Below, in pieces: positions 42,589-47,186 of a stretch of 64,000 nt of DNA (position 1 is its first letter; each line of letters begins with the position of its first letter). Source of the DNA: Sipunculus nudus (taxonomy: Eukaryota; Annelida; Sipuncula; Golfingiida; Sipunculidae); assembly GCA_026874595.1 (NCBI GenBank), contig CM049306.1:76135642-76199641 (forward strand). The letters are read 5' to 3'. The position numbers were made by a program, and so were the translations under genes. The notes below the pieces were generated by a model. It had not been told where the DNA came from. It searched no databases and worked only from the letters and a program-made list of their open reading frames with translations.

Positions 42589-45160
42589 ATTTTTACCTTT
42601 TTTGTATATTTTGATAAAAATGTCATATGATCAGGAAAAAGCATGATAATAACAGAAATATTTGCTAAACAGGTGAAATCAATATGTGAAAAAAGGAAAT
42701 CTTATCTTCTTGAAAGATGAAAATCAAAATCAAAATGTTTGATGCGGGGAGTTAAAATCGACATGGGCAGTGCCTGAGAACCATGCCTTTATATTTTTTG
42801 CTTAAAGAATGCAGTGCTGCCACTATATACATTTTTAAAAGTTGCATACTTTTTTTTACAGAAAAGACTTCTTTATATACTTTTTTATAACTAAATTCAT
42901 CATCTTTATGTGGTGATTACAGGCAATTTACCTGAACTAGTTGAGTGCATTAGACATGCTCTTTCAATGTTTGATACTAGTAACATTTTATTAGTGATGG
43001 TTTTCTTTTGTGGTCTCGCCAATGGATATACAGAATACTGGTATATATTATATATATATATATACTTTCAAAACCAAAGCTTGTTTAGAAGTCTTGCCCG
43101 CTGTAAAATTGTACAAAAATTGTACATGGGAGCAAACAAGAATGTGTTCATATAAGAAAAACACTCTCCATAATGTGGCAAACATTATTATCAAGTTCAT
43201 CAAATTTGCAAACTCTATATAGCCATAAAGTAATTCACTTGTATTTCATGAATTACAGATGTTAATCTTTTTATATTTTCCTTATAGAAGGCCGGTGGTG
43301 ATATTAAGAAGACTGGGAAACCAGACCCCTATGCCTATGTACCATTAGATATGAAGTTCCTCAACAAAAGGTAGGAACAGCAGGAAACTAAAGTTCACCA
43401 CACCAGGATCAATAATTTCCAGACTGATATAGCATTACTGCTTAGTCCATGCAGTACAGGTTTGAGTGACCTATTTCTGGGTTGGGTAAAGGTTGGCCCA
43501 TTTTGAGGCATCAAGAGTCAGCAAGCATTAAATATTGCAGGGCAGAAGGGAATATTTGGCATTTATTGTATGAGGAAGTATATTGGTTGGAGAAGGTGGG
43601 AGACAGGAGACTTTTAATAATATTTTGCCCAGTGGTAGCCATATTTTTTTGTGCTGTTTGAGATGATTGAATGTGTCAGTGCTGGTGTGTGCATGGCTTG
43701 GCAGGTGGTGACATCTATAGTGCAATGCAGAAACTGGTAACTAGCATAAAAAAGAGATACTGAACCCCCTGTTTTTCTGGACCAAAATAAAATTTCAGGT
43801 GTTGATCTATAGTTTGATGTATAATATGATGCCAAACACTTGATAGAAAAAACTTTCCCAGTGTCCCTAATATGTGCACATATGATAATATACAGGGCCT
43901 GGAAATACATCCCTTTAACCGATAAAGGCTGAGCAGGGTTCCCCACATGCTGAAAAATCAATGAAAATTCTTGATAATGATTACAGATGTTGCCTTATTA
44001 TTCACAAGGGTTTTCATTTTTGTGATGTGAAATAATTACAAATATAAAACCCTCGGGAATAAAAAGCCCCATCAACTAAGATGAACTGGAGGATCTGCAT
44101 CTGCACAAACAGTTTAGTTATCAAACCTCTGAAAACAACCTAATCAGCAACCTAACCTGAGCTTGGTATCAAAACTGGCCTATTCATCCAAGCGTTAATT
44201 ATTATAAAACACGTCAGACTCACAGGGGATATATTGAATGAACACAAGTCATAAGGTAATGACTGAACCAGAAATTAGTGAGGTATTTTAGGATTAATTC
44301 TAAATTTAAGATCAATACAAACCCTTCTGTACTTTGAAATTATAGGTTCTGGTGCAATCATTAAACATTAAAAATGAAGAAATGTAATTTCAGTGCGTGT
44401 ACAGTGCCTGAATTTGTTTAATTTTGAAGTTTTTCTCAAAAAGACCTTGAATTTGACCTTGAATCACTAATGGCAGCCCTTGGTAGCCCAAGAGGAGGAA
44501 GGCAGGGATTTAACATGTCAACAAGGATCTCATTAATTTCCTTGACTTGTTTGTTTTAAATGGTGATAAAAAGAAAGTTTGGGAGGATCAGACAACATAA
44601 CGGCTGATACTGGAGGCCATGCCTGCATGAAGAAGGCCATGAAAAACCAAACTTGTGTCCTTGAGAATCCTTGAAAGACCTTGAAAATGAAAATTTGTGG
44701 GGACCCTGTGAAGTGAATCAGTTCTTGGTGGTGTAGTAAATTTATCAATTAGTAATATACTGTTGATTAAGATTTATATGTTGTAGGGTTAATTTGAAAG
44801 GACTGCTCCCACATGAGGGTAATTAAAAATGTAGCCCTGAGGTAGGGCTGAGTAATCTGTTTAAAACTAGACTACAGACATATCAAGTGGAAAAGCTGTA
44901 TTTCATTGTCTATTTCAAGAGAAAAGGCTGTGTTTTAATTTTATGATATTAAACATTTTTGAGCCATTATAAGATATCAGTATTCTCTATATAGTTATTG
45001 ATTTTACATTTTCCTGCACCAGGATTTTCAAAACAGCTTATATTTTCAAATTATCTTTTGCAGGAAAAAGGCTAAGATGGCAGGCAGGTTTAAGAATCTT
45101 GTTAAAGGAGCAAAGCGAGGTGCAGAGAGTGGCCAGAAATCACGAGGAAAGAGAAAATGA
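346..45160 (+). CDS. RRP12: RRP12, ribosomal RNA processing 12 homologue (5' end outside window)
   Basis: RRP12 is a nucleolar HEAT-repeat protein needed for pre-rRNA processing and for maturation and export of pre-40S and pre-60S particles. Twenty-seven exons join in phase with GT-AG introns and give about 1006 residues; human RRP12 is near 1300, so roughly the first 290 are upstream. Segments recognised from the family, in order: the [16 protein letters not shown] helix region, [112 protein letters not shown], a Lys/Glu-rich tract, [17 protein letters not shown], and the basic C-terminus with [11 protein letters not shown] and [15 protein letters not shown]. The HEAT/NUC173-like helices occupy the first ~720 visible residues; the rest is charged and probably disordered, with nuclear/nucleolar localisation signals. 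No frameshift or stop interrupts it. Introns are full of transposons, mostly in sense orientation. Confidence 0.97.
848..2095 (+). repeat. Family A 5' end followed by internally duplicated repeat
   Basis: It opens with AGCTCAGCTGACT and an imperfect hairpin, then TCTGTTGTCTGT, as other family A copies do, here in RRP12 sense orientation. Downstream, a block beginning GGTCAAG...CACAGTAGACTTTGGGCAT near 1167 recurs near 1638, and partly near 1765, and CTATTGGCTCCTCTATTATT recurs at about 1530 and 2004. No matching 3' terminal hairpin was found, so the copy is truncated or degraded. Confidence 0.7.
2498..2596 (+). CDS. RRP12: RRP12 visible exon 2
   Basis: 99 nt, phase 0 at both ends, acceptor CTTTTTCAG, donor GTAAGT. 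Encodes [20 protein letters not shown] then AELNAQIIT. Its 3' edge and donor are repeated 1.6 kb downstream (4187-4213). Confidence 0.96.
2640..4140 (+). repeat. Family C repeat, copy 1, three ~340-bp internal units
   Basis: A repeat of internal tandem units that each begin with CAGGTTAAAGTTTTTT, ...CTCTTTATAACTC and GTTCATGAACAAGTCAGG (near 2740, 3070 and 3420), followed by two AATGAGGTCAGAGGTCAC blocks. The same layout recurs at 10694-11963. C-runs at 2831-2845 (15) and 3168-3178 (11) sit at equivalent places in successive units. Short ORFs here (3783-4147) are not genes. Confidence 0.8.
4187..4213 (+). repeat. Duplicate of the RRP12 exon 2 3' edge and splice donor
   Basis: TTCAAATAATCACTGTAAGT closely matches the end of exon 2 and its donor (CTCAAATCATCACTGTAAGT, from about 2583), and similarity continues a few bases into the intron. 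It lies just past the family C repeat, so the repeat is bracketed by direct copies. Confidence 0.7.
4712..4803 (+). CDS. RRP12: RRP12 visible exon 3
   Basis: 92 nt, acceptor CGTTTCAG, donor GTAAGT. Encodes [18 protein letters not shown] and [10 protein letters not shown], then two bases of a split Lys codon finished by the next exon. VMEKAHINL is a well conserved RRP12 segment. Confidence 0.96.
4804..6055 (+). other. RRP12 intron without recognised content
   Basis: AT-rich intron. Small ORFs at 5486-5749 overlap in two frames and look like chance. I see no repeat with clear ends. Confidence 0.5.
6056..6167 (+). CDS. RRP12: RRP12 visible exon 4
   Basis: 112 nt, acceptor TTGACAG, donor GTAACC. 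After completing the split Lys it reads [18 protein letters not shown] and ends in an Ala-rich helix (QAAAAVLK). Confidence 0.96.
6322..6574. mobile_element. MITE family D, copy 1 (TIR GGTTCTCAGGCAC)
   Basis: TAGTTCTCAGGCAC at the left and GTGCCTGAGAACCA at the right form terminal inverted repeats around 253 bp of AT-rich sequence. Related copies are at 41837-42084, 42517-42783 and near 60357. Directly after it (6575-6752) lies a second partial copy of the inner sequence. No coding capacity. Confidence 0.8.
6814..6993 (+). CDS. RRP12: RRP12 visible exon 5
   Basis: 180 nt, phase 0 at both ends, donor GTATTA. Encodes [19 protein letters not shown], then [20 protein letters not shown] and LQVLTTFFQ. 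The MF.AVE.GL.Y..HAAW pattern is a strong RRP12 signature. Confidence 0.97.
6994..7582 (+). other. RRP12 intron without recognised content
   Basis: AT-rich sequence. I see nothing beyond splice sites. Confidence 0.5.
7583..7618 (+). CDS. RRP12: RRP12 visible exon 6 (36-nt microexon)
   Basis: Only 36 nt, in phase 0 between TTTGCAG and GTAAGT, encoding [12 protein letters not shown]. It bridges FFQ of the previous exon and [10 protein letters not shown] of the next, as the family alignment requires, so a gene finder could easily miss it. Confidence 0.93.
7779..8255 (+). mobile_element. Family A element, short complete copy (~477 bp)
   Basis: Left end AGCTCAGCTGAC after a T-run, right end AGTCAGCTGAGTGTCATGACCCATGGGTCACTTG. 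The two ends carry inverted AGTCAGCTGAG-type repeats and the right end contains the palindrome GACCCATGGGTC. Sense with RRP12. No coding capacity. Confidence 0.8.
8850..8992 (+). CDS. RRP12: RRP12 visible exon 7
   Basis: 143 nt, acceptor TTACCCAG, donor GTAAGC. Encodes [40 protein letters not shown] and PLQITGD, with two bases of a split Glu codon. MGP..VL..IPL is conserved in RRP12. Confidence 0.97.
9043..9427. mobile_element. MITE with long imperfect TIRs
   Basis: CACTTTCAGAGACCTTGATTCAGTGAGC on the left is mirrored on the right by GCTTACTGAATCAATGTCTCTGAAAGTG, about 385 bp apart, with weaker pairing further in. No ORF and no firm target duplication. Confidence 0.75.
9789..9910 (+). CDS. 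RRP12: RRP12 visible exon 8
   Basis: 122 nt. Encodes [20 protein letters not shown] and [25 protein letters not shown](V)(L/I)RD is one of the most conserved RRP12 motifs. One base (T) remains for the next exon's Cys codon. Confidence 0.97.
10263..10378 (+). CDS. RRP12: RRP12 visible exon 9
   Basis: 116 nt, acceptor TTTTTCAG, donor GTAGGG. Encodes [20 protein letters not shown] and [29 protein letters not shown] is diagnostic for the family. Confidence 0.97.
10694..11963 (+). repeat. Family C repeat, copy 2, with short terminal inverted repeats
   Basis: Begins AGCTCGCC after a T-run and ends GGCGAGCT, so the ends are inverted. Three internal units of about 333 bp start with CAGGTTAAAGTTTT near 10772, 11105 and 11437. 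The second half carries AATGAGGTCAGAGGTC blocks as in copy 1. Sense with RRP12. The end/unit layout resembles family A although the sequence differs. Confidence 0.8.
12143..12254 (+). CDS. RRP12: RRP12 visible exon 10
   Basis: 112 nt, acceptor TTTATTTCAG, donor GTAAGT. Encodes [20 protein letters not shown] and [17 protein letters not shown], plus one base of a split codon. SFKG.A..LG.AIS.RPDLR matches the family. Confidence 0.97.
12437..15083 (+). mobile_element. Family A element, full-length copy (~2.65 kb)
   Basis: Left end: AGCTCAGCTGACT in a near-perfect hairpin with AGTCATCTGAGCT, then a GTCC/GTCT microsatellite (12484-12550). The core is two diverged units about 680 bp apart (from ~12599 and ~13277), each with a TTAGATGTC...ATTAAAAACC...GACTGCCTAATATCAAAACC pattern. 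Right end: CAGCTGAGCGTCGTGACCCATAGGTCCCTTG. The end inverted repeats, subterminal hairpin and internal tandem units recall Helentron-associated (HINE/pearl-like) elements; that class is an inference. Non-autonomous: ORFs across the microsatellite are artefacts. Confidence 0.8.
15084..15912 (+). other. RRP12 intron remainder
   Basis: Between the family A element and the next exon I see no gene or clear repeat. A short ORF at 15372-15566 has no recognisable feature. Confidence 0.5.
15913..16064 (+). CDS. RRP12: RRP12 visible exon 11
   Basis: 152 nt, acceptor TTTTGTAG, donor GTGAGT. Encodes [40 protein letters not shown] and [12 protein letters not shown](S/A)KNFLPILFN is highly conserved. Confidence 0.97.
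16065..17534 (+). other. RRP12 intron without recognised repeats
   Basis: 1.47 kb. ORFs at 15963-16220 (runs on from the exon) and 16780-17094 show no domain. A weak C/D-box-like pattern near 16576-16675 was considered and rejected. Confidence 0.45.
17535..17602 (+). CDS. RRP12: RRP12 visible exon 12
   Basis: 68 nt, acceptor TATTTCAG, donor GTAGGA. Encodes [20 protein letters not shown] then FR, with two bases of a split Arg codon. Confidence 0.93.
18460..18553 (+). CDS. RRP12: RRP12 visible exon 13
   Basis: 94 nt, acceptor CATCTCCAG, donor GTAGGT. Encodes [20 protein letters not shown] and [12 protein letters not shown], a HEAT-type helix pair. Confidence 0.95.
18619..19222. mobile_element. 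hAT-like non-autonomous element, AAGTAC-rich, with 8-bp TSD
   Basis: Ends CAGGCTTTGATCAAGTACA and (reverse complement) CAGGTTTTGGCCAAGTACA are inverted repeats, flanked on both sides by the 8-bp direct repeat TTCTGCAG (18611-18618 and 19223-19230). An 8-bp duplication with CAG-type ends fits the hAT superfamily. Both flanks inside are packed with AAGTAC motifs. The middle has a direct duplication of about 64 bp (18797-18924, CACACAAA...TATACCTGGATTAT). A truncated relative lies at 62892-63030. Confidence 0.85.
19545..20054 (+). repeat. Tandem duplications carrying decayed copies of the exon 14 acceptor
   Basis: About 164-196-bp units ending at the true acceptor of exon 14. Each carries ATTATGC..TGATA (19555, 19719, 19915), a TTGCC..TTTGAAATTG block and TTTATTAAC.., followed by GATAAGA.C at 19681, 19867 and, in the real exon, 20061. 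The middle unit resembles the first ~45 nt of the exon (ending CCATGCCCTC) but has lost the AG and contains a stop. Confidence 0.75.
20055..20213 (+). CDS. RRP12: RRP12 visible exon 14
   Basis: 159 nt, phase 0 at both ends, acceptor ATTAACAG, donor GTAAGT. Encodes [20 protein letters not shown], then [20 protein letters not shown] and [16 protein letters not shown](S/A)YR.LE..C matches the family. Confidence 0.97.
20214..21091 (+). other. RRP12 intron without recognised content
   Basis: AT-rich, with no repeat ends or genes seen. Confidence 0.45.
21092..21363 (+). repeat. 138-bp tandem duplication ending at the exon 15 acceptor
   Basis: Unit 1 (21092-21229) and unit 2 (21230-21363) share ATACCAAAATAT, AAGTAAAATTGAT, AAATTCAGTTGTCACA and end in CTCTTG...TTGTTACA-type tails. 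Only the second ends TTGTTACAG and serves as the splice acceptor; the first has TTGTTACAAG. Confidence 0.8.
21364..21444 (+). CDS. RRP12: RRP12 visible exon 15
   Basis: 81 nt, phase 0 at both ends, donor GTAAGA. Encodes [20 protein letters not shown] and MHAVIPE. Confidence 0.96.
21516..21676. mobile_element. Small MITE, AGTGAAACCTG-type TIR
   Basis: AAGTGAAACCTG at the left and CAGGTTCTACTGT at the right are imperfect inverted repeats about 160 bp apart, with TGGTCTTA...GACA motifs inside. Related to 24624-24789 and 58222-58379. Confidence 0.6.
21939..22047 (+). CDS. RRP12: RRP12 visible exon 16
   Basis: 109 nt, acceptor ATTTTACAG, donor GTAATT. Encodes [20 protein letters not shown] and [16 protein letters not shown] plus one base. 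It joins IPE of the previous exon to give [11 protein letters not shown], a conserved block. Confidence 0.97.
22867..23172 (+). mobile_element. Family A element, deletion derivative (~306 bp)
   Basis: Left end AGCTAAGCTGACTGTAAGTC, short GTCCGTC run, then a family A core fragment fused near 23115 to a piece of a different repeat (ACAGGTGGCGCCACCTACATTCACGTTC, otherwise in family E), ending CATCCCTTGTTT like a family A right end. Sense with RRP12. Confidence 0.7.
23245..23278. repeat. (AT)n microsatellite
   Basis: A run of 17 AT units lying 26 bp upstream of the exon 17 acceptor, within the zone where a branch point would sit. Confidence 0.95.
23305..23412 (+). CDS. RRP12: RRP12 visible exon 17
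   Basis: 108 nt, acceptor ACTTTCAG, donor GTAAGA. Encodes [20 protein letters not shown] and [16 protein letters not shown] plus one base; AGL.GSP.M.S.T.LALTRL fits the family. Confidence 0.97.
23413..24426 (+). other. RRP12 intron without recognised content
   Basis: No gene or clear element seen. A 13-A run lies near 23747. Confidence 0.45.
24427..24584 (+). CDS. RRP12: RRP12 visible exon 18
   Basis: 158 nt, acceptor CTGTTGCAG, donor GTAAGA. Encodes [40 protein letters not shown] and [21 protein letters not shown](E/D)VV.S.LG(F/L)(I/V)KV is typical RRP12. Confidence 0.97.
24624..24789. mobile_element. Small MITE, CAGTGAAACCT-type TIR
   Basis: ACAGCAAAACCT and AGGTTTCATTGT form imperfect inverted ends about 166 bp apart, immediately after the exon 18 donor. 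Same group as 21516 and 58222. Confidence 0.55.
24790..25637 (+). other. RRP12 intron without recognised content
   Basis: AT-rich; I see nothing beyond splice sites. Confidence 0.45.
25638..25729 (+). CDS. RRP12: RRP12 visible exon 19
   Basis: 92 nt, acceptor ATTTTCAG, donor GTAAAG. Encodes [20 protein letters not shown] and [15 protein letters not shown]...IFT(R/K)L(V/I)RKFG is a strong family motif. Two bases of the Gly codon are completed in exon 20. Confidence 0.97.
25730..26937 (+). other. RRP12 intron, mostly unassigned
   Basis: Sequence near 25790-26180 has repeated TCGCGAAAAAATAAA / CACGAAAATGGAACCCTCGCAAAA phrases that may be an old inverted repeat. The rest is plain AT-rich sequence. 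Confidence 0.4.
26938..27099 (+). CDS. RRP12: RRP12 visible exon 20
   Basis: 162 nt, acceptor TTGTATCAG, donor GTGAGA. Encodes [20 protein letters not shown] and [20 protein letters not shown], then Glu/Gly-rich sequence. This is the junction from the folded helical part to the charged tail. Confidence 0.97.
30334..30633 (-). pseudogene. Coding-like frame in left arm of fold-back element, unknown
   Basis: A 99-residue open frame reading outward. It shares MTDG.CAF, VGH.E, DKMCFKQ.IL, GNFI.FC.RNV and FLCV with a frame on the + strand of the right arm (33477 onward). After VLW the two diverge because the left copy changes frame relative to the right. No family recognised. Confidence 0.35.
31130..31300 (-). 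mobile_element. tRNA-derived SINE fragment
   Basis: On the minus strand an A-box-like GAGTGGTAATAG is followed at tRNA spacing by CCGGGTTCAATTCCCAGG, a good B box (31239-31249), then an unrelated tail. It sits inside the fold-back element. A functional tRNA is unlikely because the arms do not close into a cloverleaf that I can see. Confidence 0.5.
32271..32993 (-). pseudogene. Degraded coding-like region in centre of fold-back element
   Basis: Three consecutive minus-strand open frames (32733-32993, 32404-32709, 32271-32453) have mixed, protein-like composition, for example [20 protein letters not shown] and [17 protein letters not shown], and lie in the same direction as the left-arm frame. 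Stops and frame changes separate them. I recognise no domain; it could be a captured host gene fragment, a decayed element gene or chance. Confidence 0.25.
33477..33845 (+). pseudogene. Coding-like frame in right arm of fold-back element, one internal stop
   Basis: Starts ATG at 33477, runs 44 codons to a TGA near 33600, then stays open in the same frame to about 33843 ([20 protein letters not shown], later [20 protein letters not shown]). It is the mirror partner of the minus-strand frame at 30334-30633. Product unknown. Confidence 0.35.
34856..35031 (+). CDS. RRP12: RRP12 visible exon 21
   Basis: 176 nt, acceptor TGATTTGCAG, donor GTATGT. Encodes [20 protein letters not shown], a Lys-rich stretch, then [20 protein letters not shown] and VSKKVL plus one base. 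SIE(E/D)(I/L)L.D.(E/D) and (I/L)..F(L/M)D are typical of the acidic tail. Confidence 0.97.
35032..36005 (+). other. RRP12 intron without recognised repeats
   Basis: AT-rich sequence with two loosely similar GACCTTGATCT.CAAGGT blocks near 35475 and 35610. Nothing else seen. Confidence 0.4.
36006..36116 (+). CDS. RRP12: RRP12 visible exon 22
   Basis: 111 nt, acceptor TTTTTCAG, donor GTAGGG. Encodes [20 protein letters not shown] and [17 protein letters not shown] plus one base. (D/H)GF(K)..(S/A)DGRLII is the best conserved tail motif. Confidence 0.97.
36420..37959 (+). mobile_element. CpG-rich TIR element, copy 1 (1.54 kb)
   Basis: TACCGTAGATCCGCGTTTTGCCGCCGC at the left (36420) is mirrored at the right end. 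If TA is the target duplication, the TIRs start CCGTAGATCC. Inside, two imperfect units of about 270 bp (around 36840-37110 and 37115-37360) repeat TTGCGCCTTTA, TGCTGATCATAATATAT, GTGTCCGAACCGTC and GATTACGGAACTAGC. GGCCGC-containing phrases occur near both ends. A reversed sister copy lies at 56301-57851. No transposase; a Tc1/mariner-type non-autonomous element is one possibility. Confidence 0.85.
37960..38583 (+). other. RRP12 intron remainder
   Basis: Nothing recognised between the TIR element and exon 23. Confidence 0.45.
38584..38651 (+). CDS. RRP12: RRP12 visible exon 23
   Basis: 68 nt, acceptor CTACTGCAG, donor GTATTT. Encodes [20 protein letters not shown] and YSK; acidic, little conserved, accepted because phase and splice sites fit. 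Confidence 0.88.
38652..39191 (+). other. RRP12 intron
   Basis: Contains CTGAAATTTTGCAT and TTGACCTCTGACCTTT phrases like those of family E, so probably an old degraded copy; no ends visible. Confidence 0.4.
39192..39261 (+). CDS. RRP12: RRP12 visible exon 24
   Basis: 70 nt, acceptor TTATTACAG, donor GTAAGA. Encodes [20 protein letters not shown] and TYK plus one base, a basic stretch that could act as a nuclear localisation signal. Confidence 0.88.
39262..39882 (+). other. RRP12 intron without recognised content
   Basis: AT-rich; nothing recognised. Confidence 0.45.
39883..39974 (+). CDS. RRP12: RRP12 visible exon 25
   Basis: 92 nt, acceptor TTCCTGCAG, donor GTACAC. Encodes [20 protein letters not shown] and [18 protein letters not shown] and (E/A)YKAKK are conserved C-terminal motifs. 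Confidence 0.96.
40343..41794 (+). repeat. Family E repeat, copy 1, ~280-bp internal units
   Basis: Begins GCGGATACTATGTTTTCAG and ends GCTTGTCGACAACCCGTATTCTAG. Internal units of about 276-293 bp carry AAAATTTTGCA..TGTATA, GTGGTTTGAC (40991, 41284, 41572) and the 12-bp palindrome GGTGGCGCCACC (40638, 41060, 41354). The second copy is at 47421-48312. Sense with RRP12; no coding capacity. Confidence 0.8.
41837..42084. mobile_element. MITE family D, copy 2
   Basis: TGGTTCTCAGGCAC and GTACCTGAGAACCA are the terminal inverted repeats; 248 bp including a 16-G run 22 bp inside the left TIR. Confidence 0.85.
42517..42783. mobile_element. MITE family D, copy 3
   Basis: Same element within the second tandem unit, 267 bp, with the G-run grown to 34. 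TIRs TGGTTCTCAGGCAC and GTGCCTGAGAACCA. Confidence 0.88.
43288..43370 (+). CDS. RRP12: RRP12 visible exon 26
   Basis: 83 nt, acceptor TCCTTATAG, donor GTAGGA. Encodes [20 protein letters not shown] and DMKFLNK plus two bases of an Arg codon. K.GDVKKKG.PDPYAY(I/V)PL.(R/M)..LN(R/K)R is the signature C-terminal block. Confidence 0.98.
43371..45063 (+). other. Last RRP12 intron
   Basis: 1.7 kb with no repeat ends that I can define. A 115-codon minus-strand ORF at 43614-43961 shows no domain and overlaps another frame; probably chance. Confidence 0.45.
45064..45160 (+). CDS. RRP12: RRP12 visible exon 27 with stop codon
   Basis: Acceptor TTTTGCAG. Encodes [20 protein letters not shown], then [12 protein letters not shown] and TGA at 45158-45160. 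The very basic end ([10 protein letters not shown]) matches the family's F(K)(G/N)LVKAA(R/K)RG. Confidence 0.98.
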
Positions 45161-45605
45161 ACTCTGACAGCCTGGAAAACACACATTCACAACTTAACTG
45201 GAAAACACAAATCCTATTGGAAATGAAGATATAACAGTTAACTTAAACAAGAAATATGACTGTACATACAAATTCGTCAAGAAACCAAAGTTTTTAGCAG
45301 ATTTGTTACATGAGACTGTTAAAATTAAGATGTGCTTGATGTTTCAGATGTGTTATATAAGACTGATAACATTTAGATGCACTTGATGTTTCAGATGTGT
45401 TATACAGACTGATAACACATGGATGCCCTTAATGTTGTGTATAAAAGTTTCATATTTTGTTAAAGAACAATTTAGTGCAACATATTGTTGCATTAATTAA
45501 AAAAAAGGTTCAGGTTTCCTATTAGCAGTTGGTGAACTTCAATGCATGGTATATAGTATTGAATAATCAGTCTAAATATAATTTTATGAATCTTTATTTA
45601 TTAAA
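45161..45605 (+). other. RRP12: Probable RRP12 3' UTR with a 47-bp tandem duplication
   Basis: GATG..CTTGATGTTTCAGATGTGTTATA..AGACTGATAACA is repeated at 45329-45375 and 45376-45422. No AATAAA is visible; ATTAAA variants occur at 45496 and 45600. The transcript end is therefore a guess. Confidence 0.4.
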
Positions 45606-45913
45606 GTTCGGGACGAATTCCTCAGTGCTGCCACTGTCCCTTTTCAGTCACTTTGAACAGTTTGCAGCTACTAAGACCATATTTGTGAGTTATAACTTAT
45701 AAGCTGTCTTGGTCAGCTTAATAAGCACACATTGACTGAATTTAAAAAAAAGGAAAGATTGGTCTTACTTCAGTCACAGATAATGCATGTGTATACTCAG
45801 GGTCAAATCTGGACTGTATCAAATGTTTCATTAAATGCCTTCATGTGTAAGTACTTTGTTTTTAATGTGGAGTGTGTTGATGCAACAGTTTTGGAGCTAG
45901 ATCTGGTAATGTA

Positions 45914-46854
45914 AAGCCATGGTCACACTAGAGACTGAAATTTTGGGGAATCGCCTGACAATCGTGACAAGAACGTGCGACCGATTGCAGAAGTCATGAC
46001 TGATCACTGGGTAAAAAATCAGTTGCAGGTGGTTTTGAACGTTGCGACTGATTTGTAAATTTTAAGGTTGTAGAGCTCGCAAGAAGGTTGTACCACCAGT
46101 CTTTGGTCATCGCACCACCAGTCGTGCATCATCGTGCGACTTGTTCCACGATTGGTCGTGCTACTGCTTGTGCCACCTTGTGATTGGTGGCACCACTGGT
46201 CGTACGTACCTTGTGATCAGATTTGCGATTGCCAAGATCTCTCCTGACTTGGTCGTGCTATCAGCTTGGCAAATGTTATAAACTTGCTTGGATCTAGGGC
46301 TTGGCTCAGTCAGCCATATTTACCTTAAATTGTCAGTATGGATCTACCCTGTGGACTCAAGTTTATGCTGGTTCAGCTACAGCTCAAGCAACAACAACAG
46401 CTTAATGCTATTGCCGCAGCTGCACTTCTGCACTGAAGACGCCAGCAAAGACATAAAGAAAATATATATATCATATCACTGTACTGTACGAAATCTAGCG
46501 AACGAATGACTCAGGCTGATTTGGGCCCAGGAATATATATCAATACGATGGGTGGCACGACCAGTTGAACAGCTAGTTGTAGGTCATTACAACAAGTCGT
46601 ATGATTGGTCGCTGGTCACTAAGACTTGTGGTACAATTAATATTCATGGCAACAATTAGTCGCACGACTGATCTTGCGACAGATTGTCACTAGTTCTGGT
46701 TGATCGTGTAACTGAGGGTGCCACCAGTTGTACGATTACCTACCCCTAGTATCAAGTACTCACGACAAATTCAGAATCAGGACAAATTTGTGGAGACTGG
46801 TCGTGCGACTTCCTGATAGTGGGTCAATCGTACTATTTAGTGTGACCGTGGCTT
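45914..46854. mobile_element. TIR element densely filled with GTCG/CGAC motifs (941 bp)
   Basis: AAGCCATGGTCACACTA and TAGTGTGACCGTGGCTT are the terminal inverted repeats. Between them are dozens of short motifs such as CGTGCGAC, GGTCGTGC, CAGTCGTG and TCGTACGA in both orientations. The adjoining 46855-47050 has a related AGGGCCCAGTCACACCTGAG...GACTAGTCACAG style. ORFs here (46288-46509) are not credible genes. Confidence 0.75.
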
Positions 46855-47186
46855 AAGGGCCCAGTCACACCTGAGCTACAATCACCTGTGACCATGACTA
46901 GTCACAGAAAACAGGAAGATTTTGTGAAAAAAAAACGGTTGCTGCCGCATCAGGACAAGACTATAGCATGACCACCATGACAATCTTGTGACTAGTAGTC
47001 ATGTGTGGTCATGCGTTTTAATTAGTTAAACGACTGTTGTGAGAAGGCCTTTATGACCGATTGCTGGTTATAGAGGCATATTTTTGGTTGCGACAGGGTA
47101 AGACCATCATTAGACAATTGCACGCAAGTCTGCCTTCACTTACAGACAACTTACAAATGGCCTCAACTACCGACAACCATCTGGCT

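Larger units (their letters stand above)
41402..42783. repeat. Recent 683/699-bp tandem duplication with expanding poly-G
   Basis: Unit 1 is 41402-42084, unit 2 is 42085-42783. Each holds the last part of family E plus a family D MITE. The units differ at few positions. Most of the length difference is the G-run: 16 G at 41872-41887, 34 G at 42553-42586. Confidence 0.93.

Noticed and set aside
43614-43961. 115-codon minus-strand ORF in the last RRP12 intron
   Set aside because: No recognisable motif, overlaps another frame, and no splice or promoter support.
46288-46509. 73-codon ORF in the GTCG-rich element
   Set aside because: Lies within low-diversity repeat sequence and shows no domain.
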